NCBI GenBank assembly: GCA_964496125.1
Contig: CAZBXE010000010.1
Coordinates: 9,202-73,201 of the forward strand
Reading direction: 5' to 3'
Length of the DNA: 64,000 bases
Source: CAZBXE01 sp964496125
Lineage (GTDB): Bacteria; Chlamydiota; Chlamydiia; Chlamydiales; CAZBXE01
The position numbers were made by a program, and so were the translations under genes. The notes under the pieces were generated by a model that was not told where the DNA came from, searched no databases, and was given only the letters and a program-made list of their open reading frames with translations. Below, piece by piece: positions 23,789-32,525 of the stretch; position 1 is the first letter of the stretch; each line of letters opens with the position of its first letter.

Positions 23789-24720
23789 ATGGAAAGGTGA
23801 CAAACCAGATCTTCTGCAAAGAGCGCATGGTAGAGAAGACCTTTCGAGCCAAAGCCTGTGATGATCCAATTCTTTTCGTCAGGATGAAAGATTTTTGGCA
23901 GGTGCCCAGGTAAAAAGGCGCGGATACCCGCTTCGCAGAAGAGTACTTTAGCGTTTTCAAGCTGCGGCACAAGGGGAAGAATTTTAGGGAGAAGAAGCCT
24001 CCGGGCTGTTTCTGTGTCGGGTTCTTCTGTTGTAAATTCTCGTTCATAGGTGGCGCCAGCAAGACAAGATGTTCCATCTGGATGCATCACAAGATAGGCT
24101 TTTGAGTTAAGCGGATAGGGCAGCGGTGGGATGTTTTTTGGCCAGGCAAGTTGCAGGATTTGTCCTTTTACCCGTGTGAGAGGGATGTTTGGCTCGGCTG
24201 CTCCTCGGCATGAAAGTATTTTGTCAAAAGAATCTAGGTTTTTTGCTTCGTGGGAGAGGAAGGTCATTCCCTGCGAGAGACAGAAGGCAAAAAGCCCCTC
24301 AAGGTAGCGTTTACTGTACACAGTTATGCCGTTTTCAATCCAGATTCCTTCGTGAAGACCACGCTTTTCATAGCGGATTTCTGGATAGGAGGAAGCTGCG
24401 TGTTGAAAGTCTTTCATTTGCTCAGGGTCCAGTGCCGGGCGAAAGATGCCAGAGGGGATGTACACTTGGCTTTGTAGGGCGCAGCTTGCAAGAGTTAAGA
24501 GATGTTGGGTTGCCCTCATTGCCTGATGTCCCTTCCAGTTGAGCTTGCTGCGGGCTCCCGTGAAGGGATGGAGTAATCCTGCTGAGATGCCAGAAGCTCC
24601 GCCGCCTATCCCTTTAGGATCAAATAAGGTAATGTGCACATCTCTTTTCTTTTCGAGAAGCGTCGCTGCCAGGCCAAGCCCTGCAAATCCTGCACCAAGT
24701 ATTGCAATATTTCTTTTCAT
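23785..24720 (-). CDS. FAD-dependent oxidoreductase, D-amino-acid/glycine oxidase-like
   Basis: A 311-residue flavoprotein of the DAO superfamily. The dinucleotide fold is at the N terminus (IAILGAGFAGLGLAATLLEK), followed by ASGISAGLLHPFTGARS, which matches the second flavin-contact region, and a C-terminal IITGFGSKGLLYHALFAEDL that closes around the cofactor. The region ASGISAGLLHP is also typical of the MnmC oxidase domain. C. trachomatis has a D-amino-acid dehydrogenase-like gene next to mdh, which this could correspond to. The substrate is not known. Its end overlaps the kinase-like gene by four bases; its start is only 17 bases from a divergent gene. Confidence 0.85.
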   Translation of the reverse strand: MKRNIAILGAGFAGLGLAATLLEKKRDVHITLFDPKGIGGGASGISAGLLHPFTGARSKLNWKGHQAMRATQHLLTLASCALQSQVYIPSGIFRPALDPEQMKDFQHAASSYPEIRYEKRGLHEGIWIENGITVYSKRYLEGLFAFCLSQGMTFLSHEAKNLDSFDKILSCRGAAEPNIPLTRVKGQILQLAWPKNIPPLPYPLNSKAYLVMHPDGTSCLAGATYEREFTTEEPDTETARRLLLPKILPLVPQLENAKVLFCEAGIRAFLPGHLPKIFHPDEKNWIITGFGSKGLLYHALFAEDLVCHLSI

Positions 24721-24737
24721 GCCCCTATACTGATCCT

Positions 24738-25235
24738 ATGCAAAGTTTCAAAGCCGATATCTTAAAATTGCTCATCGTTTTTTTGTCCGCCATCGCCTCA
24801 GCTCTTCTTCTTACAACCTACATGGTGAAAACCGGCCCGCAGGAAGAGCGTTATACTGTAAAAAAAGTTCTCCTTGCCCCCACGGTTTTAGAAAAGAGCG
24901 CCTCGTCATTTTCTTTGCAATACCAGGAGCAGGAAACGTTTTGGAAGGAGTTGCTTTTGACCTTCGACCAGTATAAGAAATTGTACCATATTATGGAACA
25001 AGATGTCAGTTTGAAAGAGGTGAATAAAGAAATTATTTACCTGTTTAACAAGAATAGGAATACGGCTTTGACCATACGCGCCAAGACAAGTAGTGGGAAA
25101 GAGATTGTGCAAGTCGTAGAGTTTTCTCCTGACACCATGTATTATAGGGTAGGACTGTTGGCAGAAGGAGAGGGGTTTGCGTATTTCCGACATCCCAATG
25201 TGCTCTTAGAGGTTTTGGGAGCGATCCGCTCATGA
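24738..25235 (+). CDS. Membrane-anchored hypothetical protein
   Basis: A 165-residue protein with one N-terminal membrane helix (LLIVFLSAIASALLLTTYM) preceded by a short positive stretch, and a soluble domain of about 130 residues that would lie in the periplasm. The soluble part mixes helix (FWKELLLTFDQYKKLYHIM) and strand (EIVQVVEFSPDTMYYRVGLL) and has no motif I recognise. ATG 24738 (MQSFKAD) is chosen so that the membrane helix sits near the N terminus. It is the first gene of a five-gene run in which each start overlaps the previous stop by four bases. Confidence 0.75.
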   Translation: MQSFKADILKLLIVFLSAIASALLLTTYMVKTGPQEERYTVKKVLLAPTVLEKSASSFSLQYQEQETFWKELLLTFDQYKKLYHIMEQDVSLKEVNKEIIYLFNKNRNTALTIRAKTSSGKEIVQVVEFSPDTMYYRVGLLAEGEGFAYFRHPNVLLEVLGAIRS

Positions 25236-26017
25236 AAAGGCAAGGAACGATCAGGATTTTGGGATCAGGGGGCTCGATGGGAGTCCCTATGATTGGGTGC
25301 TCTTGCGAAGTCTGCACAAGCACAAACCCAAACAACAAGCGCCTTCGCTCTTCAGCCCTACTTTCTTGGGAGGGAAAGCAAATCTTAATCGATGCCAGCC
25401 CCGATCTTCGTCAGCAGGCGTTAACCTATGGCCTTACGAATCTAGATGGCGTAATCTTTACGCATGCCCACTATGACCACACGGGTGGCACTGATGACCT
25501 GCGCGCTTTTTTTGTCCATCATAGAAAGCCCATTCCCTTTCTGATGAGTGAGACCACTCATGAAGATTTGCAGCAGAGGTTTAGCTACATTTTTACCCGC
25601 AGGGAGAGCAAAACCATTGTCACCCAGTTCATTCTGCACCATTTTCCTGCTAGAAAGGGAAGCCTTACGTTTGAAGGGCTCCCTCTTCACTACTTTACCT
25701 ACCAGCAGGCAGGCACCGACGTAAATGGCCTTAGGTTTGGAGACCTTGCCTACATTACAGACATTCAGTTCTACAAAGAGGATATTTATCATGAATTGGA
25801 AGGGATTGAAACCCTTGTAATCAGCGCGCTGCGAGAGGAGCTAAGCCCGCTTCACTTTACAGTAGATGAGGCCGTGGCGTTTGCTGAGAAGACCTCGGCT
25901 AAAAAAGTGTATTTAGTTCACGCAGCGCATGAGCTTGAGTATGAGAAAACAAACAAAAAGTTGCCAAAACACATCAGGATGGCCTCAGATGGTCTCGTGA
26001 TCCCCTTTATATTATGA
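25232..26017 (+). CDS. Metallo-beta-lactamase-fold hydrolase, PhnP-like
   Basis: A 261-residue MBL-fold metal hydrolase. The metal-binding signature is THAHYDHTGG, with the Asp of ILIDASPDLR before it and a later LVHAAHELEY supplying histidine ligands. The N-terminal GCSCEVCTS is the extra zinc-site cysteine cluster of the PhnP branch, which in E. coli is a cyclic phosphodiesterase. In C. trachomatis a gene annotated phnP adjoins hflX, as here. A role in RNA or nucleotide phosphodiester hydrolysis is likely; phosphonate use is not supported by any neighbour. Start and stop overlap both neighbours by four bases. Confidence 0.92.
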   Translation: MKRQGTIRILGSGGSMGVPMIGCSCEVCTSTNPNNKRLRSSALLSWEGKQILIDASPDLRQQALTYGLTNLDGVIFTHAHYDHTGGTDDLRAFFVHHRKPIPFLMSETTHEDLQQRFSYIFTRRESKTIVTQFILHHFPARKGSLTFEGLPLHYFTYQQAGTDVNGLRFGDLAYITDIQFYKEDIYHELEGIETLVISALREELSPLHFTVDEAVAFAEKTSAKKVYLVHAAHELEYEKTNKKLPKHIRMASDGLVIPFIL

Positions 26018-27282
26018 TTGAAAAAAACAAAAAAGCACTCCTTATCTCTATTTACCAGGGCACAGCGAAAGAGAAGGCAGTATGTGATGATCACTTAGAG
26101 GAGCTTGCCCTTCTCTGTGAAACATATGGAATCGAGCCTATTTTTAAAGCCGCCTGTCCGATCCGAAGATTTGATGCAGCTACCTATTTAAGTTCGGGTA
26201 AGCTTGCTGAGATGATTGCCCTTTCCAAGGAACATAAAGCAGAACTTGTTGTTTTTGATGATGAGATCACGGCCACGCAGCAGAGAAACTTAGAAAAAGA
26301 GTTTGGGATCCCTGTCAGCGATCGTACGGAGGTGATATTGGGGGTGTTTTCCGATAGAGCCCATTCAAGAGAGGCAAAAAACCAGGTAGAGCTTGCACAA
26401 GTGACCTATCAGCTTCCAAGGTTGAAAAGGCTCTGGACGCACCTGGAGAGGCAGACAGGGACGGCTGGAGCTTCTGCGTACACCAAGGGAATGGGGGAAA
26501 AGCAGATTGAGATCGACAGGCGACTTTTGGAAAAGAGAATTGACCGTCTGAATGCTGAAATCGATGAGATGAAGGAGCATAGAGCGACGCAAAGGGTTGC
26601 AAGGATTCGCTCCTCTATACCAGTATTTGCTATAGTGGGGTACACAAACGCAGGGAAGTCAACACTCTTAAATGCCTTGACAGATGCAGGGGTGTTTGTT
26701 GAGGATAAGCTTTTTGCAACGCTCGATACCACAACAAGGAAATACCATCTTAGCAACAACCAAGAGGTTCTCTTGACCGACACGGTAGGCTTCATTCGCA
26801 AGCTCCCCCACCTTCTTGTCGCAGCCTTTCGAAGCACCCTTGAGGAGGCAGTTCACGCTGATTTTATGCTCCATTTGGTGGATGTAAGTAATCCTCTTGC
26901 CTTCGAACAAGCGGAAACAACGATGGAAGTGTTAAAAGAACTGGGTGCGGATGAAAAGAGGATCATCACGGTCCTAAACAAAATTGACAAGGTGGAAAAC
27001 CCTGCCTTGATCAATTCACTTCGTGTAAAGTTTCCTAAGAATGTGCGCATATCTGCTTTGCAGAGGCGGGGTTTTGATGATCTTGAGAAGCTGATGATAA
27101 AGGAAATTAGCTCTTTAAGAAAGCTTGCCACCTTGCGCATACCGCAAAGTGAGTATGCAGTTGTTAGCGAGATCATGCAGAACTCAAGAGTGATACACAC
27201 AGATTACGAAGAAAACGACGTGGTACTCCGGGCCGAGATCCCAACACCCCTGTATTGCAAGTATCAGAAGTACGCCATATGA
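26014..27282 (+). CDS. hflX: Ribosome-associated GTPase HflX
   Basis: A 422-residue HflX, which in E. coli splits stalled ribosomes after heat stress. The N-terminal domain (residues 1-190) shows the HflX hallmark FDDEITATQQRNLEKEFG, VSDRTEVILGVFSDRA, and a helical linker with LPRLKRLWTHLERQTG and GMGEKQIEIDRRLLEKRI. The G domain has G1 GYTNAGKSTLLNALT, a switch region LFATLDTTTRKYHL, G3 DTVGFIRKLP and G4 NKIDKVE. Full length. It is the third gene of the coupled run and shares ATGA junctions with both neighbours. Confidence 0.96.
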   Translation: MIEKNKKALLISIYQGTAKEKAVCDDHLEELALLCETYGIEPIFKAACPIRRFDAATYLSSGKLAEMIALSKEHKAELVVFDDEITATQQRNLEKEFGIPVSDRTEVILGVFSDRAHSREAKNQVELAQVTYQLPRLKRLWTHLERQTGTAGASAYTKGMGEKQIEIDRRLLEKRIDRLNAEIDEMKEHRATQRVARIRSSIPVFAIVGYTNAGKSTLLNALTDAGVFVEDKLFATLDTTTRKYHLSNNQEVLLTDTVGFIRKLPHLLVAAFRSTLEEAVHADFMLHLVDVSNPLAFEQAETTMEVLKELGADEKRIITVLNKIDKVENPALINSLRVKFPKNVRISALQRRGFDDLEKLMIKEISSLRKLATLRIPQSEYAVVSEIMQNSRVIHTDYEENDVVLRAEIPTPLYCKYQKYAI

Positions 27283-28139
27283 AACAGATCAACCCTCTTC
27301 TCTTAAGTTCACTCGGACTCATTTATGTCCCTCTTCGGGGATTTGGTTTGCCGCTTGAAGGTTTTTGGGGCAGTCTTACCCTTCTATTTATATCCGCTTT
27401 AGCGTTAGAGTTTTTTCTTCCACACCTTCCCGGGTTCTTGCAAACTCCCCTACAATGGTTCCGAACGCTTGTGCTTGAAGTTGTAGCACTTCTTTATTGT
27501 TGTGCTGTTTATTGGATTGACGGCGAGATTATTCCCCAGGAAAAAAGAAAGGGCAGACCGATTCTACTCTTGCAAGGCTACATGATGGTTTCATCTTCTT
27601 GCTGGTGGTGGATGAGACATCGCTTGAGACAAGAAGGGCTCGGGCCTGTCTACACTGTGGATTTTAAGAATCCGTTTGGCTCGATTGAAGATTTTGCCAA
27701 AATCACTCAAGCAAGGGTGCAAGAGATTCTGAAGGAGACTGGTAGCCAGGACATTTCTCTTGTAGGTCACTCGATGGGGGGGCTGATTGCTACCTACTAT
27801 GCTCTTAATCTTGCGCCGCCAAAGGTAGTTAAAGAAGTGATCACCTTGGGCACTCCTTTTGCAGGTTCTTATCTTGCGTTTGTTTGCCCGGGGAAATGTT
27901 CGTTTGAGATGCGCCTTGGGGGATCTTTTGTCCAAAAATTAAGAGAAGGTTTGCAAAAAAACAGCTACACAAAATTTGTTACGATAGATAGCACAACAGA
28001 CCTTCTTGTTTGGCCACATAATTCTGCAGTTTTGCCGGAAACACAGGCAAGACGCGTTTGTTTTCAGGGGGTAGGGCATGTGCAGATGCTCCTCTCTGAT
28101 CCCGTGATTAATGTTGTCTGCCAGGAACTGACGAAATGA
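27279..28139 (+). CDS. Lipase-like alpha/beta hydrolase with N-terminal membrane region
   Basis: A 286-residue protein with a hydrophobic first 80 residues (two or three membrane segments) and a lipase domain. The nucleophile is Ser165 in LVGHSMGGLIATYYA; the strand before it is RPILLLQGYMM and the segment after it ITLGTPFAGSYLA is typical of triacylglycerol lipases and PGAP1-like esterases. C-terminal GVGHVQMLLSD gives the candidate catalytic His. Membrane lipid or host lipid-droplet substrates are conceivable; the sequence does not decide. Start at ATG 27279 overlaps the hflX stop, and its own stop overlaps the ligA start. Confidence 0.82.
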   Translation: MKQINPLLLSSLGLIYVPLRGFGLPLEGFWGSLTLLFISALALEFFLPHLPGFLQTPLQWFRTLVLEVVALLYCCAVYWIDGEIIPQEKRKGRPILLLQGYMMVSSSCWWWMRHRLRQEGLGPVYTVDFKNPFGSIEDFAKITQARVQEILKETGSQDISLVGHSMGGLIATYYALNLAPPKVVKEVITLGTPFAGSYLAFVCPGKCSFEMRLGGSFVQKLREGLQKNSYTKFVTIDSTTDLLVWPHNSAVLPETQARRVCFQGVGHVQMLLSDPVINVVCQELTK

Positions 28140-30127
28140 AGTTTGAGGAGTATAAAAGACTTGTAGATGAGGTGTGGAGGCATAATCGTCTCTACTATGA
28201 AGAGCATAACCCTGAGATTTCAGATGAGGCCTTTGATGGCTTGCTCCGAAAGGTAAAGGAAATCGAGAAAGAGCATCCCGAGTGGGTGCAGGAAACATCG
28301 CCCACACAAAAGGTCATGGAGTCTTTCACCGAAGGGTTTGCAACGGTGCAACATAAAGCGCCAATGCTTTCGCTTGATAACACCTACTCAGCTGAAGAAC
28401 TGCGCGATTTCATACAGAGGATGATCAAGTGGCTTGGGAAAAAGGATGTGTCCTTTTCTGTAGAGCTCAAGATGGATGGGATTGCCATCTCTGCTCTTTA
28501 TGAGAAGGGAAAGCTTGTCCGGGGAGCCACACGCGGGGACGGCAAAAGGGGCGATGATGTGACGGCGGGGATGCGCACCATAGAAAGTTTGCCTTATGAA
28601 CTGAAGGGGAGCCATATTCCGGATCTTCTTGATATCCGGGGCGAGGTGTTTATGACCCACGAGGTGTTTAAGAGGCAAAATGAAGCAAAGAAAGAGGCGG
28701 GTGAGCCGCTCTGGGCAAATCCACGGAATGCCGCTGCAGGATCTCTTAAGCTCAAAGATCCAAATGAAGTGGCAAAGCGTGGGCTTTCTATTGTGTTTTA
28801 CGGAATTGTAGAGAAGTCAGATGGTATGCCTGAAAGCCAGCACGATGTGCACTCCCTTTTGGAAAAGTATGGGCTTCCCACACTTCCTATGGCACGGCTT
28901 TGCCATAGTGAAGAGGAGATTTTAGCTTTTGCGGCCTCCGTGAAAGAAAAGCGAATCCACCTTCCTTTTGATATTGACGGCATTGTGGTGAAGGTGGATA
29001 GCTTGTTTGAGCAAAAAAAGCTTGGCGCCAAGGGCAAGAGCCCAAGGTGGGCGGTTGCGTATAAGTTTGCAGCAGAAAGAGGGATTACCCATTTGCTTGG
29101 AATTACGGTGCAAGTCGGAAGAACTGGCGTGCTTACGCCAGTTGCTGAGCTTGAGCCAGTTGTGGTTGCCGGGAGCACAATCGCAAGGGCTACCTTACAC
29201 AATCAAGATGAAATTGAACGACTAGATATTCGGATCGGAGACTTTGTCTTTCTTGAAAAAGGGGGGGATGTAATCCCGAAAATTGTAGGGGTAGATCTTT
29301 CGCTTCGACCGGTTCATGTAAAGAAGTGGGCGATGCCAAAGAAGTGTCCTAGCTGCGGTTCAGAGGTTGTGCATGAAGCCGGCGGGGTGGCTGTTCGTTG
29401 TCCTAATTTCCGCCATTGCAAGGAGCAGAGGCTCAGGCGCATTCTCTACTTTGCTGGCAAGGAAGCGATGGATATTGAGCATCTTGGTGTGAAGGTTGTA
29501 GAACAGCTTTTTGAAAAGGGGTTTATTGAAAAACCCTCTGATCTTTTTAGACTTACAGAAAAAGAGCTTTCACAGCTTGATGGCTACAAAGATAAGTCGA
29601 TCCATAATTTGCTCGCGAGCTTACAAAAATCAAAAGATGTGTCTTTTCCTAAATTTATCATGTCTCTTGGCATTCCTTTTGTTGGAGCTGGAACCGCTGA
29701 GCTGCTTGCAAAAAAGGCAATCAATGTTGATACGCTGCTTTCTCTAACGCGCAGAGATCTTCTTTCAATTGAAGGGGTCGGGGATAAGGTGGCAGATGCT
29801 TGCCTTTCTTATTTCAGCGATCCTGACAACCAGACAGAAATCACTGCCCTTCTGGCTTTGGGAGTCACTCCGCAAAAAATGAATCACAAGACTTTTGTGG
29901 ACCATCCCTTTAAGGATAAGACATTTGTCTTAACCGGAACATTGCACGAGTATACCCGCGATACAGCCGCAAAACTGATCAAAGAGCGCGGCGGTATGGT
30001 TACAGGGAGTGTGACAAAGAAAACAAATTATCTTCTTGTAGGAGAGGATGCCGGCTCCAAGCTGGATAAAGCCAAAGAACTGGGGATACCTCTTCTCGAC
30101 GAGTCTTATTTTAAGCAGCTGCTCTGA
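28136..30127 (+). CDS. ligA: NAD-dependent DNA ligase
   Basis: Seals nicks in duplex DNA using NAD during replication and repair. The 663-residue chain has all domains in order: the Ia NAD-binding helix region (YKRLVDEVWRHNRLYYEEHNPEISD), the adenylation domain with active Lys112 in VELKMDGIAIS, the OB fold (VGRTGVLTPVAELEPV), a four-Cys zinc finger (CPSCGS and CPNFRHC), helix-hairpin-helix repeats, and a C-terminal BRCT domain (KTFVLTGTLHEYTRD, ERGGMVTGSVTKKTNYLLVG). Normal length. It ends the coupled run; a 86-base gap separates it from the convergent miaB. Confidence 0.97.
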   Translation: MKFEEYKRLVDEVWRHNRLYYEEHNPEISDEAFDGLLRKVKEIEKEHPEWVQETSPTQKVMESFTEGFATVQHKAPMLSLDNTYSAEELRDFIQRMIKWLGKKDVSFSVELKMDGIAISALYEKGKLVRGATRGDGKRGDDVTAGMRTIESLPYELKGSHIPDLLDIRGEVFMTHEVFKRQNEAKKEAGEPLWANPRNAAAGSLKLKDPNEVAKRGLSIVFYGIVEKSDGMPESQHDVHSLLEKYGLPTLPMARLCHSEEEILAFAASVKEKRIHLPFDIDGIVVKVDSLFEQKKLGAKGKSPRWAVAYKFAAERGITHLLGITVQVGRTGVLTPVAELEPVVVAGSTIARATLHNQDEIERLDIRIGDFVFLEKGGDVIPKIVGVDLSLRPVHVKKWAMPKKCPSCGSEVVHEAGGVAVRCPNFRHCKEQRLRRILYFAGKEAMDIEHLGVKVVEQLFEKGFIEKPSDLFRLTEKELSQLDGYKDKSIHNLLASLQKSKDVSFPKFIMSLGIPFVGAGTAELLAKKAINVDTLLSLTRRDLLSIEGVGDKVADACLSYFSDPDNQTEITALLALGVTPQKMNHKTFVDHPFKDKTFVLTGTLHEYTRDTAAKLIKERGGMVTGSVTKKTNYLLVGEDAGSKLDKAKELGIPLLDESYFKQLL

Positions 30128-30213
30128 AGACAAAAGACGGAGGAGTTCAGCCACAGAGGTAACGCTTTAATGCACCTGTCGGTACAACGTGGCCTCACTG
30201 AATCAGAGCATCG

Positions 30214-31536
30214 TTAACATGCTTTGCCCAAAAGCGATGTATGTGTAAAGCTGTGCAGCTTAATGGTTTGCAGCGTCCCAACGAGGCTCTCCTCGCCTTG
30301 GAAGAGCACTTTCTTCCAGCAGCGTGTTCTTCCTTTTAACATCCCATCCCCGCGCTGTCCCTTTTCTTCCACAAGGACTTCTACTTCTGTGCCAAGCATT
30401 TCCGTAAGCTGCTCGTGGTTGATTTTTTCTTGCAACTGGAGAAGTTTTTTAAGACGCGCGTCTTTTACCTCTTCTGGGATATCGTCTTTCCACCGTTTGG
30501 CAGGAGTGCCCTTGCGAGGACTGTACGAGAAGATGAAAGCGACGCTATAGCGGATTTGCTCAAGAAGCGCGTAGGTTTCTTCAAATTCTGCATCCGTTTC
30601 AGTTGGAAATCCTACAATGATATCGGTGCCAAGAGAGATGCCAGGGACAAACTCACGCAGTTTGGCTACTTTCTCAAGATATTCTTGCTTTGTATAGATG
30701 CGGTGCATTTTTTTAAGGATGCGATCAGAGCCAGCTTGGACAGGGAAATGTACAAATTCGCAAAGGGAGGGTAAATCGCGGATCGCCAGCATGAGATCGA
30801 ATGTGATATCAACAGGATGGGAGGTCATAAAACGGATCCGTTCAATCCCTTCAATTTTATCGAGCTCATAGAGAAGATCGTGAAATAGGAAAGGGAAAGA
30901 GAGGTCTTTGCCGTAGCTATTGACGTTTTGCCCGAGCAAGGTGATCTCTTTGTAGCCTTTTGCAGCGAGAAATTTGCACTCTTCGATAATTTCATGCGGC
31001 TTGCGGGAGACTTCGGGTCCTCGTGTATAGGGAACAACGCAATAGGTGCAGAATTTATCGCAGCCACGGATAATCGAAACATGGGCTGAGACGTTGTGAT
31101 TGCGCCTCGCTGCTAGGTAGTCAATCTCATAGGTAAATTTTTCATCTGTCTTAGAAAGTTGCCTGCCTGTGGCAAGAACTTCATCAAGGACAGCGTTTAG
31201 GTCGTGGATGTTGTTTGTCCCAAGGACAAAGTCTAGGTAAGGAATTTTTTCAAAAAGTGAGGACTTCTTCGCATTGGCCATACAACCAGTCACGCCGATG
31301 ATGGCCTCCTTTTTTTCGGTTTTCCCTAATAGGCCGAGAGTGCCAAGCGCCTTTCTTTCCGCAAGGTCCCGGATGGAGCATGTGTTGTAGAGCAAAAGAT
31401 CAGCCTCTGCTTCACTTTCTGTCTTTTCCAAGCCACGGCGCTCTAGTATGCCCGACATGACCTCGGAGTCGAGTTCGTTCATCTGGCAGCCATAGGTCTT
31501 TACATAGAATTTTTTTAGATGTCTCATGGGGGACAT
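30214..31536 (-). CDS. miaB: tRNA-2-methylthio-N6-dimethylallyladenosine synthase
   Basis: A radical-SAM enzyme that adds a methylthio group to i6A37 of tRNAs. The order is the N-terminal MTTase domain with KTYGCQMNELDSEV and CSIRDLAERKALG (three cluster cysteines), the radical-SAM core with RGCDKFCTYCVVPYTRG, and a C-terminal TRAM domain (MLGTEVEVLVEEKG). ATG 31536 (MSPMRHLKKF) gives 440 residues, standard for MiaB; a TTG nine codons upstream is in frame but less likely. An AAGAG motif lies 12 bases upstream. A miaA is not in the window. It is divergent from rplM. Confidence 0.94.
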   Translation of the reverse strand: MSPMRHLKKFYVKTYGCQMNELDSEVMSGILERRGLEKTESEAEADLLLYNTCSIRDLAERKALGTLGLLGKTEKKEAIIGVTGCMANAKKSSLFEKIPYLDFVLGTNNIHDLNAVLDEVLATGRQLSKTDEKFTYEIDYLAARRNHNVSAHVSIIRGCDKFCTYCVVPYTRGPEVSRKPHEIIEECKFLAAKGYKEITLLGQNVNSYGKDLSFPFLFHDLLYELDKIEGIERIRFMTSHPVDITFDLMLAIRDLPSLCEFVHFPVQAGSDRILKKMHRIYTKQEYLEKVAKLREFVPGISLGTDIIVGFPTETDAEFEETYALLEQIRYSVAFIFSYSPRKGTPAKRWKDDIPEEVKDARLKKLLQLQEKINHEQLTEMLGTEVEVLVEEKGQRGDGMLKGRTRCWKKVLFQGEESLVGTLQTIKLHSFTHTSLLGKAC

Positions 31537-31679
31537 GGTAAAGAAAAACTCTTCTTTTTTCAAGGTCTCATTCTATTGAATGGTAAGGATTGTTTTGAAT
31601 TTTAGGTGTGCTAAAAAATGCTTCCAAAAAAATCGATTTGATAGTATGATCTCCCCCTTTAGACATGAAGGAAGAAGAG

Positions 31680-32120
31680 ATGAACTTCAATAAGAAAACA
31701 ACCATACTGAAGCCAACAGACGTTAAGCGTAAATGGCTCGTTTTTGATGCCACTGGCAAGGTTTTAGGACGATTTGCCTCTGAGATCGCGAAAGTTTTGC
31801 GAGGAAAGCATAAGCCTGATTATACACCCCACGTAGACAGTGGAGATGGTGTGATCATTCTCAATGCCGAAAAAATCGAAGTAACTGGCAATAAAGAAGC
31901 TAATAAAGTTTATAGTCGTTACACAGGCTGGATCGGCGGTCTCCGTCAGACTCCTTATCGCGTCATGAAAGAGCGTAAGCCTGCGTTTATCCTAGAAAAA
32001 GCCATTAAAGGCATGGTCCCCAGAACAAAACAAGGGAAAGCCCAACTCAAGAGGTTGCGTGTATTCAAAGGGGAAGCACACAATCTGGAAGCTCAACAGC
32101 CAATACAAGTGAATGTATAA
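31680..32120 (+). CDS. rplM: 50S ribosomal protein L13
   Basis: L13 is an early-assembling large-subunit protein. The 146-residue chain has the family strings KWLVFDATGKVLGRFASEIA, LRGKHKPDYTPHVDSGD, KIEVTGNKEANKVYSRYTG and GMVPRTKQGKAQLKRLRVF. The ATG at 31680 (MNFNKK) is preferred over one five codons earlier, because GAAGGAAGAAG then serves as ribosome-binding site. A TATGAT at 31645-31650 could be its -10 box, but the -35 is weak. It is followed three bases later by rpsI, the universal pair. Confidence 0.96.
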   Translation: MNFNKKTTILKPTDVKRKWLVFDATGKVLGRFASEIAKVLRGKHKPDYTPHVDSGDGVIILNAEKIEVTGNKEANKVYSRYTGWIGGLRQTPYRVMKERKPAFILEKAIKGMVPRTKQGKAQLKRLRVFKGEAHNLEAQQPIQVNV

Positions 32121-32123
32121 GAT

Positions 32124-32525
32124 ATGAAAGAAAAAGATAGAGATGAAAGCATTGGAGTAGGAAGAAGAAAGACAGCTGTAGCGTCAGTGCGTTTGCGTCA
32201 TGGAAAAGGAACCGTTGTAGTGAATGGGCGTCCTTTTTCCGAGTATTTTCCTCTTCAGATCCAGCAAGATGCAGCGTTAGCTCCACTTGCAAGCCTTGGG
32301 CTTACCTCCTCCTACGATATCCTCATAAACGTCAAGGGTGGCGGGATTGAAGGCCAAGTGATTGCAACAAGACTTGGGATTTCAAGGGCGCTTGTACAAG
32401 AAGATGAGACAAGAAGACACGATCTAAAAGCAGCTCACTTCTTGACCCGAGACTCGCGTAAACGTGAGCGTGAGAAATGCGGTCTTGCAGGTGCGCGTAA
32501 GAGATACCAATTCTCGAAACGTTAA
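32124..32525 (+). CDS. rpsI: 30S ribosomal protein S9
   Basis: A 133-residue S9 of the small subunit. The family pattern is GVGRRKTAVASVRLRHGKG, VNGRPFSEYFP, INVKGGGIEGQ, and the basic C-terminal tail GLAGARKRYQFSKR, whose end contacts P-site tRNA. It begins three bases after rplM and ends in a TTAA shared with the convergent algH stop, so there is no intergenic DNA between them. Confidence 0.97.
   Translation: MKEKDRDESIGVGRRKTAVASVRLRHGKGTVVVNGRPFSEYFPLQIQQDAALAPLASLGLTSSYDILINVKGGGIEGQVIATRLGISRALVQEDETRRHDLKAAHFLTRDSRKREREKCGLAGARKRYQFSKR

Noticed and set aside
30128..30213. Hidden small gene or RNA between ligA and miaB
   Set aside because: No ribosome-binding site, no open frame of note, no hairpin followed by a T tract.
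31622..31650. Promoter of rplM
   Set aside because: TATGAT is a fair -10 box, but the hexamer 17 bases upstream (TTCCAA) is a poor -35, so I mention it only in the gene entry.
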